The notes beneath the pieces are model-generated. The model worked only from the letters and a program-made list of their open reading frames with translations. It was not told the DNA's origin and searched no databases. The position numbers and the translations under genes are program-made. Shown piece by piece: positions 1 through 7,672 of a DNA stretch of 23,042 bases (position 1 is the first letter of the stretch; every line of letters starts with the position of its first letter). The stretch spans positions 1 to 23,042 of the forward strand of contig JAUXHH010000005.1 of assembly GCA_030621655.1 (NCBI GenBank), read 5' to 3'. This stretch comes from Desulfobacterales bacterium (GTDB lineage: Bacteria > Desulfobacterota > Desulfobulbia > Desulfobulbales > BM004).

Positions 1-93
1 AATGTAAGGAAAATACAATGTTTTTTAAAGTTTAAAATAAGTATTTTTTATGTATAATTACATATATTTACATTATTTTTAAAATAGTAAAAA

Positions 94-1233
94 ATGAAGA
101 GTAAAAAAAACTCAGAAAGAACTGTCCAAAGGGACATAAAAAAACTTCTTCAAAAGGGAGTTTATGAAGAAGTTTTTCCCTGTGCTGCAGCAGGTATTTC
201 CATTGGTATTGGAAAAGAAAAAAGAAAAATAATTACCTTTTTTGGAAATGCATCTCTCTATCCTGAAAAAAGAAAATTAAAAAAAAACACCTGTTTTGAC
301 CTTGCTTCGTTGACCAAACCCCTTGCCACCACAATGGCAATCCTTTGCCTTATTAAAATGAGAAAAATTGATGTTGATGAAACACTGTCATCCCTTCTTG
401 AAAAAAAAATTAAAGATGAAAAGAAAAAAATAACTATTAAGCAGCTTCTGGGTCACTGTTCCGGGTTACCGGCACATAGAGAGTATTTTCAAATTTTAAA
501 AGATATACCAGTTAACGAGAGGGGGGCGGTTGTTGAGACGTTATTATTGAGAGAAGAGCTTGAGTATACACCAGAAAACAGGGTCATATATAGTGATTTG
601 GGATTTATGCTGCTTGGGAGAATTATTGAAAAAAAATCAGGATATCCCCTGGATCAATTTGTTAAAGAAATGGTTCTACAACCTCTCAATCTTGAAAAGA
701 ATATCTTTTTTAATCCCTTGTTTGACAGCAGCTACAGTCACAAAAATAAAGAATTTGCTGCCACAGAAAATTGCCCCTGGAGAAAAAAAATACTCTGTGG
801 CGAGGTTCATGACGATAACAGCTATGCAATGGGAGGTGTGGCCGGTCATAGTGGACTGTTCGGCGATATAGAGAGCGTAACAACCTATGCAGGTTTTGTC
901 CTTGATATGTGGAAAGGGGTCGCAACCCATCCCAATATTGAAAGCAGGGATTTAGTGAATTTTTTGGTTAGGCAGCAAAAAACACCCGGCAGCTGCAGAA
1001 CTTTAGGGTTTGACACAACCGCAAAGAGTGGCTCCAGCAGTGGAAAATATTTTTCTAAAAAAACGATAGGGCACCTGGGGTTCAGTGGAACATCTTTATG
1101 GATAGACCCGGAAAAAGAAGTTGTTGTTGTGTTGCTGAGCAACAGGGTGCACCCAAGCCGCGAAAACACCAAAATTGTACAATTCCGGCCATTTTTTCAT
1201 GATAGGGCCCTGGAAAGAATTTTTTTCATCTAA
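94..1233 (+). CDS. Serine hydrolase, beta-lactamase/esterase fold (PF00144-like)
   Basis: A 379-residue protein of the class C beta-lactamase/DD-peptidase/EstB fold, acting as a serine hydrolase of unknown substrate. Visible motifs are the nucleophile and base in SLTK (S72, K75), YSD at 166-168 in the position of the Tyr-x-Asn motif, and HLG at 327-329 in the position of the K/HxG motif. A conserved VHD..AMGGVAGHSGLFG stretch lies around residues 238-257. There is no signal peptide, so it is probably cytoplasmic, which argues against a periplasmic penicillinase. The N-terminal half is very rich in Lys and A/T-ending codons, unlike genes to the right. No clear Shine-Dalgarno sequence precedes the ATG; a TATAAT lies at 53-58 without a convincing -35. 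The fold is secure; the substrate is unknown. Confidence 0.85.
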   Translation: MKSKKNSERTVQRDIKKLLQKGVYEEVFPCAAAGISIGIGKEKRKIITFFGNASLYPEKRKLKKNTCFDLASLTKPLATTMAILCLIKMRKIDVDETLSSLLEKKIKDEKKKITIKQLLGHCSGLPAHREYFQILKDIPVNERGAVVETLLLREELEYTPENRVIYSDLGFMLLGRIIEKKSGYPLDQFVKEMVLQPLNLEKNIFFNPLFDSSYSHKNKEFAATENCPWRKKILCGEVHDDNSYAMGGVAGHSGLFGDIESVTTYAGFVLDMWKGVATHPNIESRDLVNFLVRQQKTPGSCRTLGFDTTAKSGSSSGKYFSKKTIGHLGFSGTSLWIDPEKEVVVVLLSNRVHPSRENTKIVQFRPFFHDRALERIFFI

Positions 1234-1276
1234 AAAAATAAATTTTTTTTATGGCATAGGAGGAAAAAATATAGTT

Positions 1277-1296
1277 TATAATGAATGTCCATTCAT
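1277..1296 (+). promoter_or_regulatory. Candidate -10 overlapping a perfect 16-bp dyad upstream of csp
   Basis: A perfect TATAAT at 1277-1282 overlaps the dyad ATGAATGTCCATTCAT at 1281-1296 (arms ATGAAT/ATTCAT, 4-nt centre). No good -35 hexamer lies 16-18 bp upstream, so the promoter is only a candidate. If it is used, the csp transcript has a leader of roughly 140 nt, as is common for cold-shock genes. The dyad resembles the sites at 7538-7553 and 15570-15585. Confidence 0.4.
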
Positions 1297-1431
1297 TGTT
1301 GGGGTATGTATTTTTAGGTCGGTGTTTTGTTGGTAGTTGCAGCAAAATTACGCCAAGAAAAAAATTGGCACTTTTTCCACCGGAACACCCTTTGGCTAAA
1401 ACCATAACAACGAAAAGGAGTTAATAGTACT

Positions 1432-1638
1432 ATGGAAGGCCGAGTGAAGTGGTTTAATGACAAAAAAGGATATGGTTTTGTTGAAACAGAAAACGATGGA
1501 GATATCTTTGTACATTACTCTGGCATTGAGGATACCGGTGGTTTTCGTTCTCTGCAGGAGGGAGAAAAGGTAGATTTTGAGATTGAGCAGACCCAAAGAG
1601 GCCCACAGGCAGTTCAAGTGAAAAAACAAGATAGCTAA
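1432..1638 (+). CDS. csp: Cold-shock protein, CspA family
   Basis: A 68-residue single cold-shock domain, the usual size for the family. It binds single-stranded RNA and DNA and acts as an RNA chaperone in the cytoplasm. RNP1 is KGYGFV at residues 12-17 and RNP2 is DIFVHY at 24-29; the N-terminal GRVKWFN is typical. AAGGAG lies about 11 nt before the ATG. The gene stands alone, with a long AT-rich leader after the hydrolase gene and its own hairpin terminator. Which Csp paralogue this is, and whether it is cold-induced, cannot be told from the sequence. Confidence 0.95.
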   Translation: MEGRVKWFNDKKGYGFVETENDGDIFVHYSGIEDTGGFRSLQEGEKVDFEIEQTQRGPQAVQVKKQDS

Positions 1639-1681
1639 AAAGTAAGATATAAAAAACACTATATCACTTAATAATATAAGT

Positions 1682-1725
1682 AAAAAGCCGTTCAGACGAG
1701 GTAACAGTTCTGGGCGGCTTTTTTT
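1682..1725 (+). terminator. Intrinsic terminator after csp, probably bidirectional
   Basis: Arms AAAAAGCCGTTCAGA (1682-1696) and TCTGGGCGGCTTTTT (1709-1723) form a 15-bp stem with two G-U pairs on the plus strand and a 12-nt loop, ending in a T run. The A run on the left arm also makes it usable for the convergent ABC transporter unit on the minus strand. Confidence 0.85.
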
Positions 1726-1749
1726 GTCTTATAAAGCAAGACCGGCAGA

Positions 1750-2424
1750 TTAAATATCAACAAGCCGGCCCTTGCTCATCCTGAGTTTTTTTTGAGCTTT
1801 TCCGGCCAAATTAAGGTTGTGGGTGATGAGGATGATGGTCACACCATGCTTTTGGTTTATTTTTTCAAACAGGTTCATGATTTCCGCCTCGGTTTCCTCA
1901 TCCAGGTCACCAGTTGGCTCATCCGCAAGGATTATGTCTGGTTTGTTTAAGAGAGCCCTGGCGATGGCAACCCGCCTCTGCTGGCCACCTGAAAGTTGAG
2001 AGGGGTACGAGTCTGCTTTCTCTCCAATGCCAACCATCTCAAGAAGGTCCACGGCGGCCTTTTCATCCGGCATATTTTTACCAGGGTTGAAAATTCCGGG
2101 AAGCAGGACATTTTCCTTGGCAGTAAGAATGGGCAATAGACTTGCAAACTGGAACATAAAGCCGATTCTGTTAACCCGGTACTCAGACAGCCTGTTGTCG
2201 TCGAGGGTGCAGATATCGGTGCCTTCGAGGAGCACCCTTCCTGTAGTTGGTTTCAGGATGCCGCCGATAATAGAGATCAGGGTGGTTTTTCCAGACCCGG
2301 AATGGCCGACAATAGACAAAAATTCTCCCTTGTTGATGGTTAGGGATATATTATCAACTCCAACAAAGGATGTATCGTGAACCGTATAGGTTTTGGTCAG
2401 ATTTTCTATGTGCAGAAAGGACAA
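1750..2424 (-). CDS. ABC transporter ATPase, MacB/LolD family
   Basis: A 224-residue nucleotide-binding subunit of a type VII (MacB/LolCDE-like) ABC system. Walker A is GHSGSGKT at 40-47, the Q-loop Gln is Q92, the signature LSGGQ is at 144-148, Walker B ends D168-E169 and the H-loop His is H202. The start is TTG, one base after the TAA of the permease. It is supported by AGAGGA six bases upstream, and no ATG lies near. It is cotranscribed and probably translationally coupled with the permease. The pair would power outward movement of, or mechanical work on, an envelope substrate. The substrate is not evident. Confidence 0.92.
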   Translation of the reverse strand: MSFLHIENLTKTYTVHDTSFVGVDNISLTINKGEFLSIVGHSGSGKTTLISIIGGILKPTTGRVLLEGTDICTLDDNRLSEYRVNRIGFMFQFASLLPILTAKENVLLPGIFNPGKNMPDEKAAVDLLEMVGIGEKADSYPSQLSGGQQRRVAIARALLNKPDIILADEPTGDLDEETEAEIMNLFEKINQKHGVTIILITHNLNLAGKAQKKLRMSKGRLVDI

Positions 2425-2425
2425 G

Positions 2426-3619
2426 TTATTCCTCTTTTATAACCAGCAATGGTTCCATTTTTTTTATTCGGTTAATGGGCATCATGGCGCCCGTAATACA
2501 GATGGTTGTCCCGACCAGCAGGCCGATAAGAGCAATAGTGGCTTGTTGGCCACCACTCAGGCCGGCGGATATATTTTTTAACAGGCTGAACGATCCTGTC
2601 AGCAGGGCCGACAGGTAGGTGCCTGCCAGAACCCCTATGGTGCTGCCTAAAAGACCCAGCACTGTTACTTCCACAAGGTACAAATGGACAATATGCGATT
2701 CTTTGGCGCCCAGGGCCCTCATAATACCTATCTCTTTTGAGCGCTCATTGGCAATGGCTGAAAAAATTGCCCAGACAAGAAAGGTGGTCAAAACAGAGGC
2801 CAGAAACGTGGTAAGCAAAAAAATCTTGTTTATATCTGCCAGGGTATTGAGAAACTTTTCACCCATGTCACTTCTGGCTATTACATCAACCTCAGGGATT
2901 TCTCCCTCAAGCACCCTTCCCACATAATCAGGGTCATATCCTTTTTTAATTTTGGTGAATATTATGGATATGTTTCCTTCTTTCAGGGGGGATTTTCCGC
3001 TTTTAATAATATTTTTCAGGTTCTCCTCTGTCATGAACAGGGCATGATCCAGGCCGGTGCCGGTTTCCTCGAGCACTCCTACAATACTAAACCGGTTGTC
3101 AAAAATTGTTGCTTCAATATCCAGGAGACCAAGCCCAAGGTTTTCGCTGGTGCCGAAACCTGCAATGGCCTCGCCAAGCTGCAGCGGTCTTCCGAGGGAT
3201 TTCTGCAGCCAGGGGTTAATGATAAAGTCGGTAGCCGGATTGAAGGCAACAATCCGGGTCGGCATGATGTCACAACACAGCCCGGAAATTGAAGAAAGGT
3301 AGGTTTGGTGGGTCATGGCCTCTATACCTTCAATTTTTTTTACTTTTTCATTGATGCTGATGGGCATGTAGAAGGAGGTGTTTTTTGATTCAAGAAGAAA
3401 TTCCTCCGCAAAGCCGCGGGCCCCGACCGGCACGACAACAAGGTCAGCCCCAAGCCGTTCCGATGATTTTTTCAGGCTCGAAGCCACGCTGACCGTAAAC
3501 GAGATGGCAAAAATTAACAGAGAAACAAGCAGGGCAATTGCAAAAACAAGCACCCCTGTTCTAAATGTTTTTCGCTTCAGGTTTTTGAGAGCAACGGAAA
3601 AAAATGAAAGTTGCGCCAT
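2426..3619 (-). CDS. ABC transporter permease, FtsX/MacB_PCD family
   Basis: A 397-residue inner-membrane permease with the MacB layout: TM1 at about 20-45, a periplasmic core domain at about 50-260, and TM2-4 at about 266-289, 313-341 and 359-381. NERSKEIGIMRALGA at about 291-305 is the usual cytoplasmic coupling element. A CC pair (115-116) sits in the periplasmic domain, followed by DIMPTRIVAFNP. As I recall, related permeases occur in FTR1/P19-type iron uptake clusters, but none of those partner genes is visible here. The neighbouring heme-motif and HMA genes make metal handling a possibility only. The gene begins 43 nt after the terminator hairpin of the propeller gene, so its own promoter is not obvious. 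Confidence 0.9.
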   Translation of the reverse strand: MAQLSFFSVALKNLKRKTFRTGVLVFAIALLVSLLIFAISFTVSVASSLKKSSERLGADLVVVPVGARGFAEEFLLESKNTSFYMPISINEKVKKIEGIEAMTHQTYLSSISGLCCDIMPTRIVAFNPATDFIINPWLQKSLGRPLQLGEAIAGFGTSENLGLGLLDIEATIFDNRFSIVGVLEETGTGLDHALFMTEENLKNIIKSGKSPLKEGNISIIFTKIKKGYDPDYVGRVLEGEIPEVDVIARSDMGEKFLNTLADINKIFLLTTFLASVLTTFLVWAIFSAIANERSKEIGIMRALGAKESHIVHLYLVEVTVLGLLGSTIGVLAGTYLSALLTGSFSLLKNISAGLSGGQQATIALIGLLVGTTICITGAMMPINRIKKMEPLLVIKEE

Positions 3620-3662
3620 GCTGTTATCTTCTTATAAGCTCAATAAAGATGAAAAGTAATAT

Positions 3663-3702
3663 AAAAAACGGGCCTCAGGTTAAAATAACCCGAAGCCCGT
3701 TT
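3663..3702 (-). terminator. Intrinsic terminator after the propeller gene
   Basis: On the minus strand, arms of 17 bp (3686-3702 and 3666-3682) close a 3-nt loop with two G-U wobbles, followed by a run of T. The wobbles are good only when read on the minus strand, which fixes its orientation. It lies between the propeller gene and the downstream ABC permease. Confidence 0.85.
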
Positions 3703-3740
3703 GTATCAACAATTACTAACTAATGCAAGACCGGAAAGAA

Positions 3741-4895
3741 TTATTTCCAGTTAGCGTCCAAACCACAGAGAATAGCCTTGCCGATTCCCTCGTCATTATG
3801 GCAGGAAAAGCAGACAGATACTGACTTACCAACGGTTTTCCTGGCTTCTATATCATAAAGCAGGATGGTGCCGTCTACAGAGTCATTGCCTTCAAAGTCT
3901 TTGGCTTTTTCACGCAGGGTCATGATTGCGTATTTGCCATCCGGAGTTGGAATGATGTCGTGGTTTTCACCTGGCAGAGGAGTGATCTCGTCGAGCACTT
4001 TCAGGGTTGCGGCATCAATGAGGTAGCCACGGTCAGCACCAGACTGCAGGAGGTACTTGCCGTCATTGGTGAAGTACTGCCTGAAGGTGATGGTGCCGCC
4101 GGAGGCATCTTTGGGTTTACCGGTGATCAATGCTTCCTGCAGTTTTTTGATTTTACCCTGTTCCAGGGCTGCCATGTCAAGCATGATCAGCCTGGTGTTA
4201 CCGGTCCACTTGGTGAAACCGGTTGGGGTCTCGTTAACGGTCAAGAGGAATTTTTTGTAATCAGGAGTATTAATACCGTGGGCAAAGGTGGTCTCGCCGG
4301 CCTTGATTCCCAGATCATCAAAGAAGACTCTGTGTTTCAGCTTCAATGTAGCCTTGTCGTATACATCAATATATCCCTCGTTGGACATGCCAACCGGGAT
4401 ATAAGAAGTTTTAGACTGGCCGGAAGCGCAGAAGTTGGCGCCGGTCCAAAAAGCTCTTTTCGGAGCCGGGAATGAAACATCTGCAAGCACTTCACCGGTT
4501 GTGAGATCGGATTTACCAACATGCAGGTTACCTGCAGTTTTTGATGGTTGCTGGGATTTTGTTTTCCAGTTGTCAAGCTTATAGGTTGACCAGAACATGA
4601 TGTTTCTGTCGTTTTCATCAATTCTGGCATCATGGGTCGGATGGGTGTTGCCACCGATATCCAGCATTTCAGTGCTATGTACAGTGATAGGTGCTGCTGC
4701 GTTATTTGGGTCAATGGTGACATCGGCTACGGAAAAGTGGCCGCCCATGCCGGCGACATACAGCGTGGCGTTATAGACGCTTTTGCCGCTTGCTTCTGCA
4801 GTTGCTACTGGTGAGTAGTTGTTAACAGTGTTGAGTGTCATGTAGGCACCCGCTACTAGGGCCAGAACCCCGACAGTTGATAATATTTTTTTCAT
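3741..4895 (-). CDS. Periplasmic beta-propeller-like protein with C-terminal CXXCH motif
   Basis: A 384-residue exported protein. Residues 1-35 look like a signal peptide (MKK start, hydrophobic core, cleavage near AEA). The body has repeated strand-rich segments such as IDVYDKATLKL, YLIDAATLKV and ILLYDIEARKT, typical of YncE/YVTN-like propellers. Near the C-terminus is a single heme c motif, CFSCH (362-366), with a further Cys at 377. Several His fall in propeller-like turns: H53, H85, H88, H206 and H312. It therefore looks like a monoheme cytochrome or electron-transfer sensor fused to a propeller, possibly with a second metal site. I do not recognise a named family. A GGGGGG stretch precedes the ATG, and the gene has its own promoter and terminator. 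Confidence 0.7.
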   Translation of the reverse strand: MKKILSTVGVLALVAGAYMTLNTVNNYSPVATAEASGKSVYNATLYVAGMGGHFSVADVTIDPNNAAAPITVHSTEMLDIGGNTHPTHDARIDENDRNIMFWSTYKLDNWKTKSQQPSKTAGNLHVGKSDLTTGEVLADVSFPAPKRAFWTGANFCASGQSKTSYIPVGMSNEGYIDVYDKATLKLKHRVFFDDLGIKAGETTFAHGINTPDYKKFLLTVNETPTGFTKWTGNTRLIMLDMAALEQGKIKKLQEALITGKPKDASGGTITFRQYFTNDGKYLLQSGADRGYLIDAATLKVLDEITPLPGENHDIIPTPDGKYAIMTLREKAKDFEGNDSVDGTILLYDIEARKTVGKSVSVCFSCHNDEGIGKAILCGLDANWK

Positions 4896-5077
4896 GTTTC
4901 CCCCCGTATTAATTTATTAATTTTTTACTATGAATTATTTTGAGCACGACCTATAAACTATTAAAAAACCCCTCCTTTTTTGTTGATTATTAAAAAGCTA
5001 CCATCGTTGGTGGTCGCGGCAAGATGGTCTTCCTTTATCTTTTATTTTTGTTATCAAAAAAAGAATCCAGGATGAAC

Positions 5078-5106
5078 TAGATACCACAGTGTGGTACACT
5101 AGTCAA
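5078..5106 (-). promoter_or_regulatory. Promoter of the propeller gene with a palindrome in the spacer
   Basis: On the minus strand, TTGACT (5101-5106) and TATCTA (5078-5083) are 17 bp apart. The spacer is largely filled by the palindrome TACCACAGTGTGGTA (5082-5096), flanked by ACTAG and CTAGT. This is the geometry expected of a repressor-occluded promoter. The predicted leader is about 175 nt. Confidence 0.65.
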
Positions 5107-5160
5107 GAAAAAATATTTTTTTGATAAAAGTCCATATTGTATTGATATAATAAGATAATT

Positions 5161-5403
5161 TTAACTTTGTTGCGGAAGTAATTTGGTATTAAAACCAAGA
5201 TTTCCCACTTTTTTTATAATGGTTTCCGCCTCAATTTCCCCGGAATCATACTGTATGGTAAACACTCCATCCGTATAGTTAAGCGACGCAGCTTCCACGC
5301 CGTTTACATCAAGTAATATGTTTTCCATATCCATGGCGCAGCCCGTGCAGGTAATGTCTCTAATAAGAAATTTGATCTCGATAAATTTTTTCTCCACAGG
5401 CAT
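5161..5403 (-). CDS. Heavy-metal-associated (HMA) domain protein
   Basis: An 80-residue single-domain protein of the CopZ/Atx1-like ferredoxin fold. The metal-binding pair is C19 and C22 in ITCTGCAMDME, the usual beta1-alpha1 site, and the pattern VNGVEAASLNYTDG and IKKVGNLGFNT fits the rest of the fold. It would bind Cu(I) or another soft metal in the cytoplasm; there is no signal peptide. The Shine-Dalgarno sequence is weak. It lies upstream of the CXXCH propeller gene on the same strand, but that gene has its own promoter. No P-type ATPase is adjacent, so its delivery partner is unknown. Confidence 0.85.
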   Translation of the reverse strand: MPVEKKFIEIKFLIRDITCTGCAMDMENILLDVNGVEAASLNYTDGVFTIQYDSGEIEAETIIKKVGNLGFNTKLLPQQS

Positions 5404-5634
5404 TATCCGGAAAAAGTAATAGCGCTTAACTTCAAACCATTTTTATGCTATCGGATAGTTGGTAAGTATGTGGTCATATCACAGAACCCGAATGGTCTTT
5501 TTTGTCAAGGTGGTAAAAAAACAACAAAAACACAATAGATGTAGGGGCAATATCGATAGATGTCGGCCTGGTGCAGTTGTAACGTCAGGACGATCACACC
5601 CCCACCCAACACCATAATATTACAGGGAAAAGAA
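5404..5634. other. Divergent intergenic region between HMA gene and GT39 gene
   Basis: This stretch separates the minus-strand HMA gene from the plus-strand ORFs. I see a short inverted repeat CTATCGGATAG (about 5448-5458) and a minus-strand TTGACA near 5505 without a well-spaced -10. No RNA gene or convincing terminator is visible. Confidence 0.35.
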
Positions 5635-5709
5635 ATGGATTTTAAAATGTTTGTGCATCGGCACCATCATAAAAAAGTCTTTCGTGACCGAGTGTTGAGC
5701 TGGCATTGA
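5635..5709 (+). CDS. Possible 24-residue His/Arg-rich leader ORF
   Basis: A short ORF starting ATG after ACAGGGAAAAGAA, encoding a 24-residue basic peptide with the segment HRHHHKK. Its TGA (5707-5709) is immediately followed by the ATG of the glycosyltransferase gene, which itself lacks a clear Shine-Dalgarno sequence. That layout suggests translational coupling. No homologue is known to me. It could also be a chance ORF, or an alternative start region. Confidence 0.35.
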   Translation: MDFKMFVHRHHHKKVFRDRVLSWH

Positions 5710-7389
5710 ATGAAAAACCGCGACCCGCAAAAGATGTATCAGCACCTGCTTGTATTTATCCTGAGCCTGGCCACCCCCCTTGTTCTTTATCTCAGCAGAC
5801 ATCTTGATGATAACAGGCTCACCAGCTGGAATTGGGTTTTTAATGTTGTCAGCCCCTCTCGTTTTCTTGTTGTTTTAATCGCTGTTCTTCTCTTGGCCTG
5901 GCTCCTCAGCCGGGCTTCGTTTTATGAAAAAGGAAAACCGTTTGTGCTTTTTGTCACATCTTTTCTTATGGCCACAGCCTTTTGGTCTGAACCTGAAGTT
6001 ATTGTTGATGCTGCGCGTTATTTTACCCAGGCCAAACACCTGAAGGTTTACGGCCTGGGTTATTTTGCAGAACAGTGGGGAAAATCAATTTTTGCCTGGA
6101 CAGACCTTCCGCTTGTGCCTTTTCTGTATGGGCTGGTGTTTAAATTTTTTGGTGAACACAGGGTTTTGATCCAGGCTCTCAACACGATTTTTTACTCTTT
6201 AACCGTTGTTTTGACCTATCAACTGGGAAAAACCCTGTGGGATGAAGAAACAGGGTTCTGGGGTGGCATCCTGCTCCTCGGCTTTCCGTATCTTTATACC
6301 CAGGTTCCACTATTGCTGGTGGATGTGCCCACCATGTTTTTTTTCATGCTCGCGGTTGTAACATGTGTTTATGCCTTAAAAAAGGGTGGGGCAAACCGCA
6401 TTGTGTTGGCGTCTTTTTCGCTGTTCTTAGTTTTTTATGTAAAATATTCAAGCTGGATGCTGCTTACTGTCATTCCGGTAATTTTTGCCTATTTTCTATT
6501 CAAAAATCCGGTGCAGGCAACGAGAAGGGGCGGGGTCTTGGCCTTACTGTCTCTCGTCTTCATCGGGATTTTATTTGTATTGTATAAAGATATATTTATG
6601 GACCAGGTCAACTTTCTGGTGGAGTACCAGAAACCAGGCCTGAAAAGCTGGAGCGAGAGCTATGTTTCCACATTTTTGTTCCAGGTCCATCCCTTTATAA
6701 CCGCTGCTGCACTTTTTTCATTTATCGTGGCAGTCAGAAAAAAGGACTTCAGGTTTATAATTGTCTGCTGTCTGCTTCTGCTGTTTTTGTGCATGCAGGT
6801 GAAAAGAATTCGTTATACAGTGCCGATCTTTCCCATGCTCGCCCTTATGGCAGCTTATGGCATGGGTGTTATTCAAAACAAAGCGTTAAAAAAACATATT
6901 ATATTTTCTGCTGTGGGCACCTCCTTTGTGGTGGCTTTTATTGGATTTCTCCCTTTGTTGAAAAGCCTGGGGGTGCAGAATCTTCAGAAATCAGGCAAGT
7001 ATTTAAACACGCTTTCTGCTGCAAGTTTTGAAGTGATGAGTTTTGCGGGAGAAAATGCTGTTGTCAACCCGGATTTAGGAGTGCCTGTTTTAGATATCTA
7101 TACTGACAAAAAACTTTTTTATGAAAAAAAACAGATAAGCCCTGAGAAGATGGAACGAGCCCGAACTTCCCCTCTTCGTTTTACCTGGGAATACCCTCTG
7201 CCCCAATATTATTCATTAACAAAAGAGGACAAAGCTGTTGATGGCCTCGTTGTAATTTCTGACGATCCTGGCCGCCCCATGCCTGAAGCCGTTGAAAATA
7301 AAATTTCGCAGTATCCGGTCCGCAAAACATTTCAGCAGAGTTCCTACGTTTTTCAGCATCAAACTTTTATCACGGTGTACCACAAATGA
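5710..7389 (+). CDS. GT39/ArnT-like membrane glycosyltransferase
   Basis: A 559-residue polytopic inner-membrane protein with about ten or more hydrophobic segments and a shorter soluble C-terminal part (about 430-559). The first periplasmic loop holds SEPEVIVDAARYFTQA (about 93-108), the acidic-residue motif expected of polyprenyl-phosphate-dependent GT-C enzymes (GT39/PMT family). Such enzymes move sugars from undecaprenyl- or dolichyl-phosphate carriers to lipid A, proteins or glycans. The acceptor cannot be told here. It appears monocistronic apart from the possible leader ORF. A short TGCAGCC/GGCTGCA hairpin (7395-7410) follows the stop codon and may act as a weak terminator. Confidence 0.8.
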   Translation: MKNRDPQKMYQHLLVFILSLATPLVLYLSRHLDDNRLTSWNWVFNVVSPSRFLVVLIAVLLLAWLLSRASFYEKGKPFVLFVTSFLMATAFWSEPEVIVDAARYFTQAKHLKVYGLGYFAEQWGKSIFAWTDLPLVPFLYGLVFKFFGEHRVLIQALNTIFYSLTVVLTYQLGKTLWDEETGFWGGILLLGFPYLYTQVPLLLVDVPTMFFFMLAVVTCVYALKKGGANRIVLASFSLFLVFYVKYSSWMLLTVIPVIFAYFLFKNPVQATRRGGVLALLSLVFIGILFVLYKDIFMDQVNFLVEYQKPGLKSWSESYVSTFLFQVHPFITAAALFSFIVAVRKKDFRFIIVCCLLLLFLCMQVKRIRYTVPIFPMLALMAAYGMGVIQNKALKKHIIFSAVGTSFVVAFIGFLPLLKSLGVQNLQKSGKYLNTLSAASFEVMSFAGENAVVNPDLGVPVLDIYTDKKLFYEKKQISPEKMERARTSPLRFTWEYPLPQYYSLTKEDKAVDGLVVISDDPGRPMPEAVENKISQYPVRKTFQQSSYVFQHQTFITVYHK

Positions 7390-7493
7390 CAGGTTGCAGC
7401 CAAGGCTGCATTTATGGGGAAATTTAGGCCTATTACTGCAAAATCTTTGAATGGATAGGTATTTACCCGTACCGGGACCGTGAACCTTTTTAC

Positions 7494-7522
7494 TTGACAT
7501 TTGTCATACGACTAATTATAAA
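7494..7522 (+). promoter_or_regulatory. Sigma-70-type promoter of the yedE-tusA unit
   Basis: A perfect TTGACA (7494-7499) and TATAAA (7517-7522) lie 17 bp apart, ahead of YedE. The -35 is part of a small palindrome TGACATTTGTCA (7495-7506). Transcription would start near 7529, giving a leader of about 144 nt. Confidence 0.8.
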
Positions 7523-7537
7523 ATCGAGTTTATAAAA

Positions 7538-7553
7538 ATGAGTGAGGATTCAT
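7538..7553 (+). promoter_or_regulatory. Candidate operator ATGAGT-N4-ATTCAT before yedE
   Basis: ATGAGTGAGGATTCAT is an imperfect 6-4-6 dyad at about +10 to +25 of the predicted transcript. The same element occurs at the start of the tusA-dsrE-like unit (15570-15585). Its position fits a repressor site. Confidence 0.55.
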
Positions 7554-7672
7554 TTATTAAAACTGGAGAACCTGTAAGCTATTCAAAGCGCTGTATAATA
7601 GATTATTTGATTTCCAGCAGGCGTAACCGTTTCATTTTTTAAACAATGTTTTTTCTGGGGAGGAAAAAAGAC

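Noticed and set aside
3960..4475. 171-residue open frame on the plus strand
   Set aside because: It is antisense to the propeller gene, has no ribosome site and no recognisable domain.
4985..5030. Hairpin ACCATC/GATGGT followed by T run in the propeller leader, as an attenuator
   Set aside because: The stem is only about 6-9 bp with a bulge and no leader peptide is visible; too weak to annotate.
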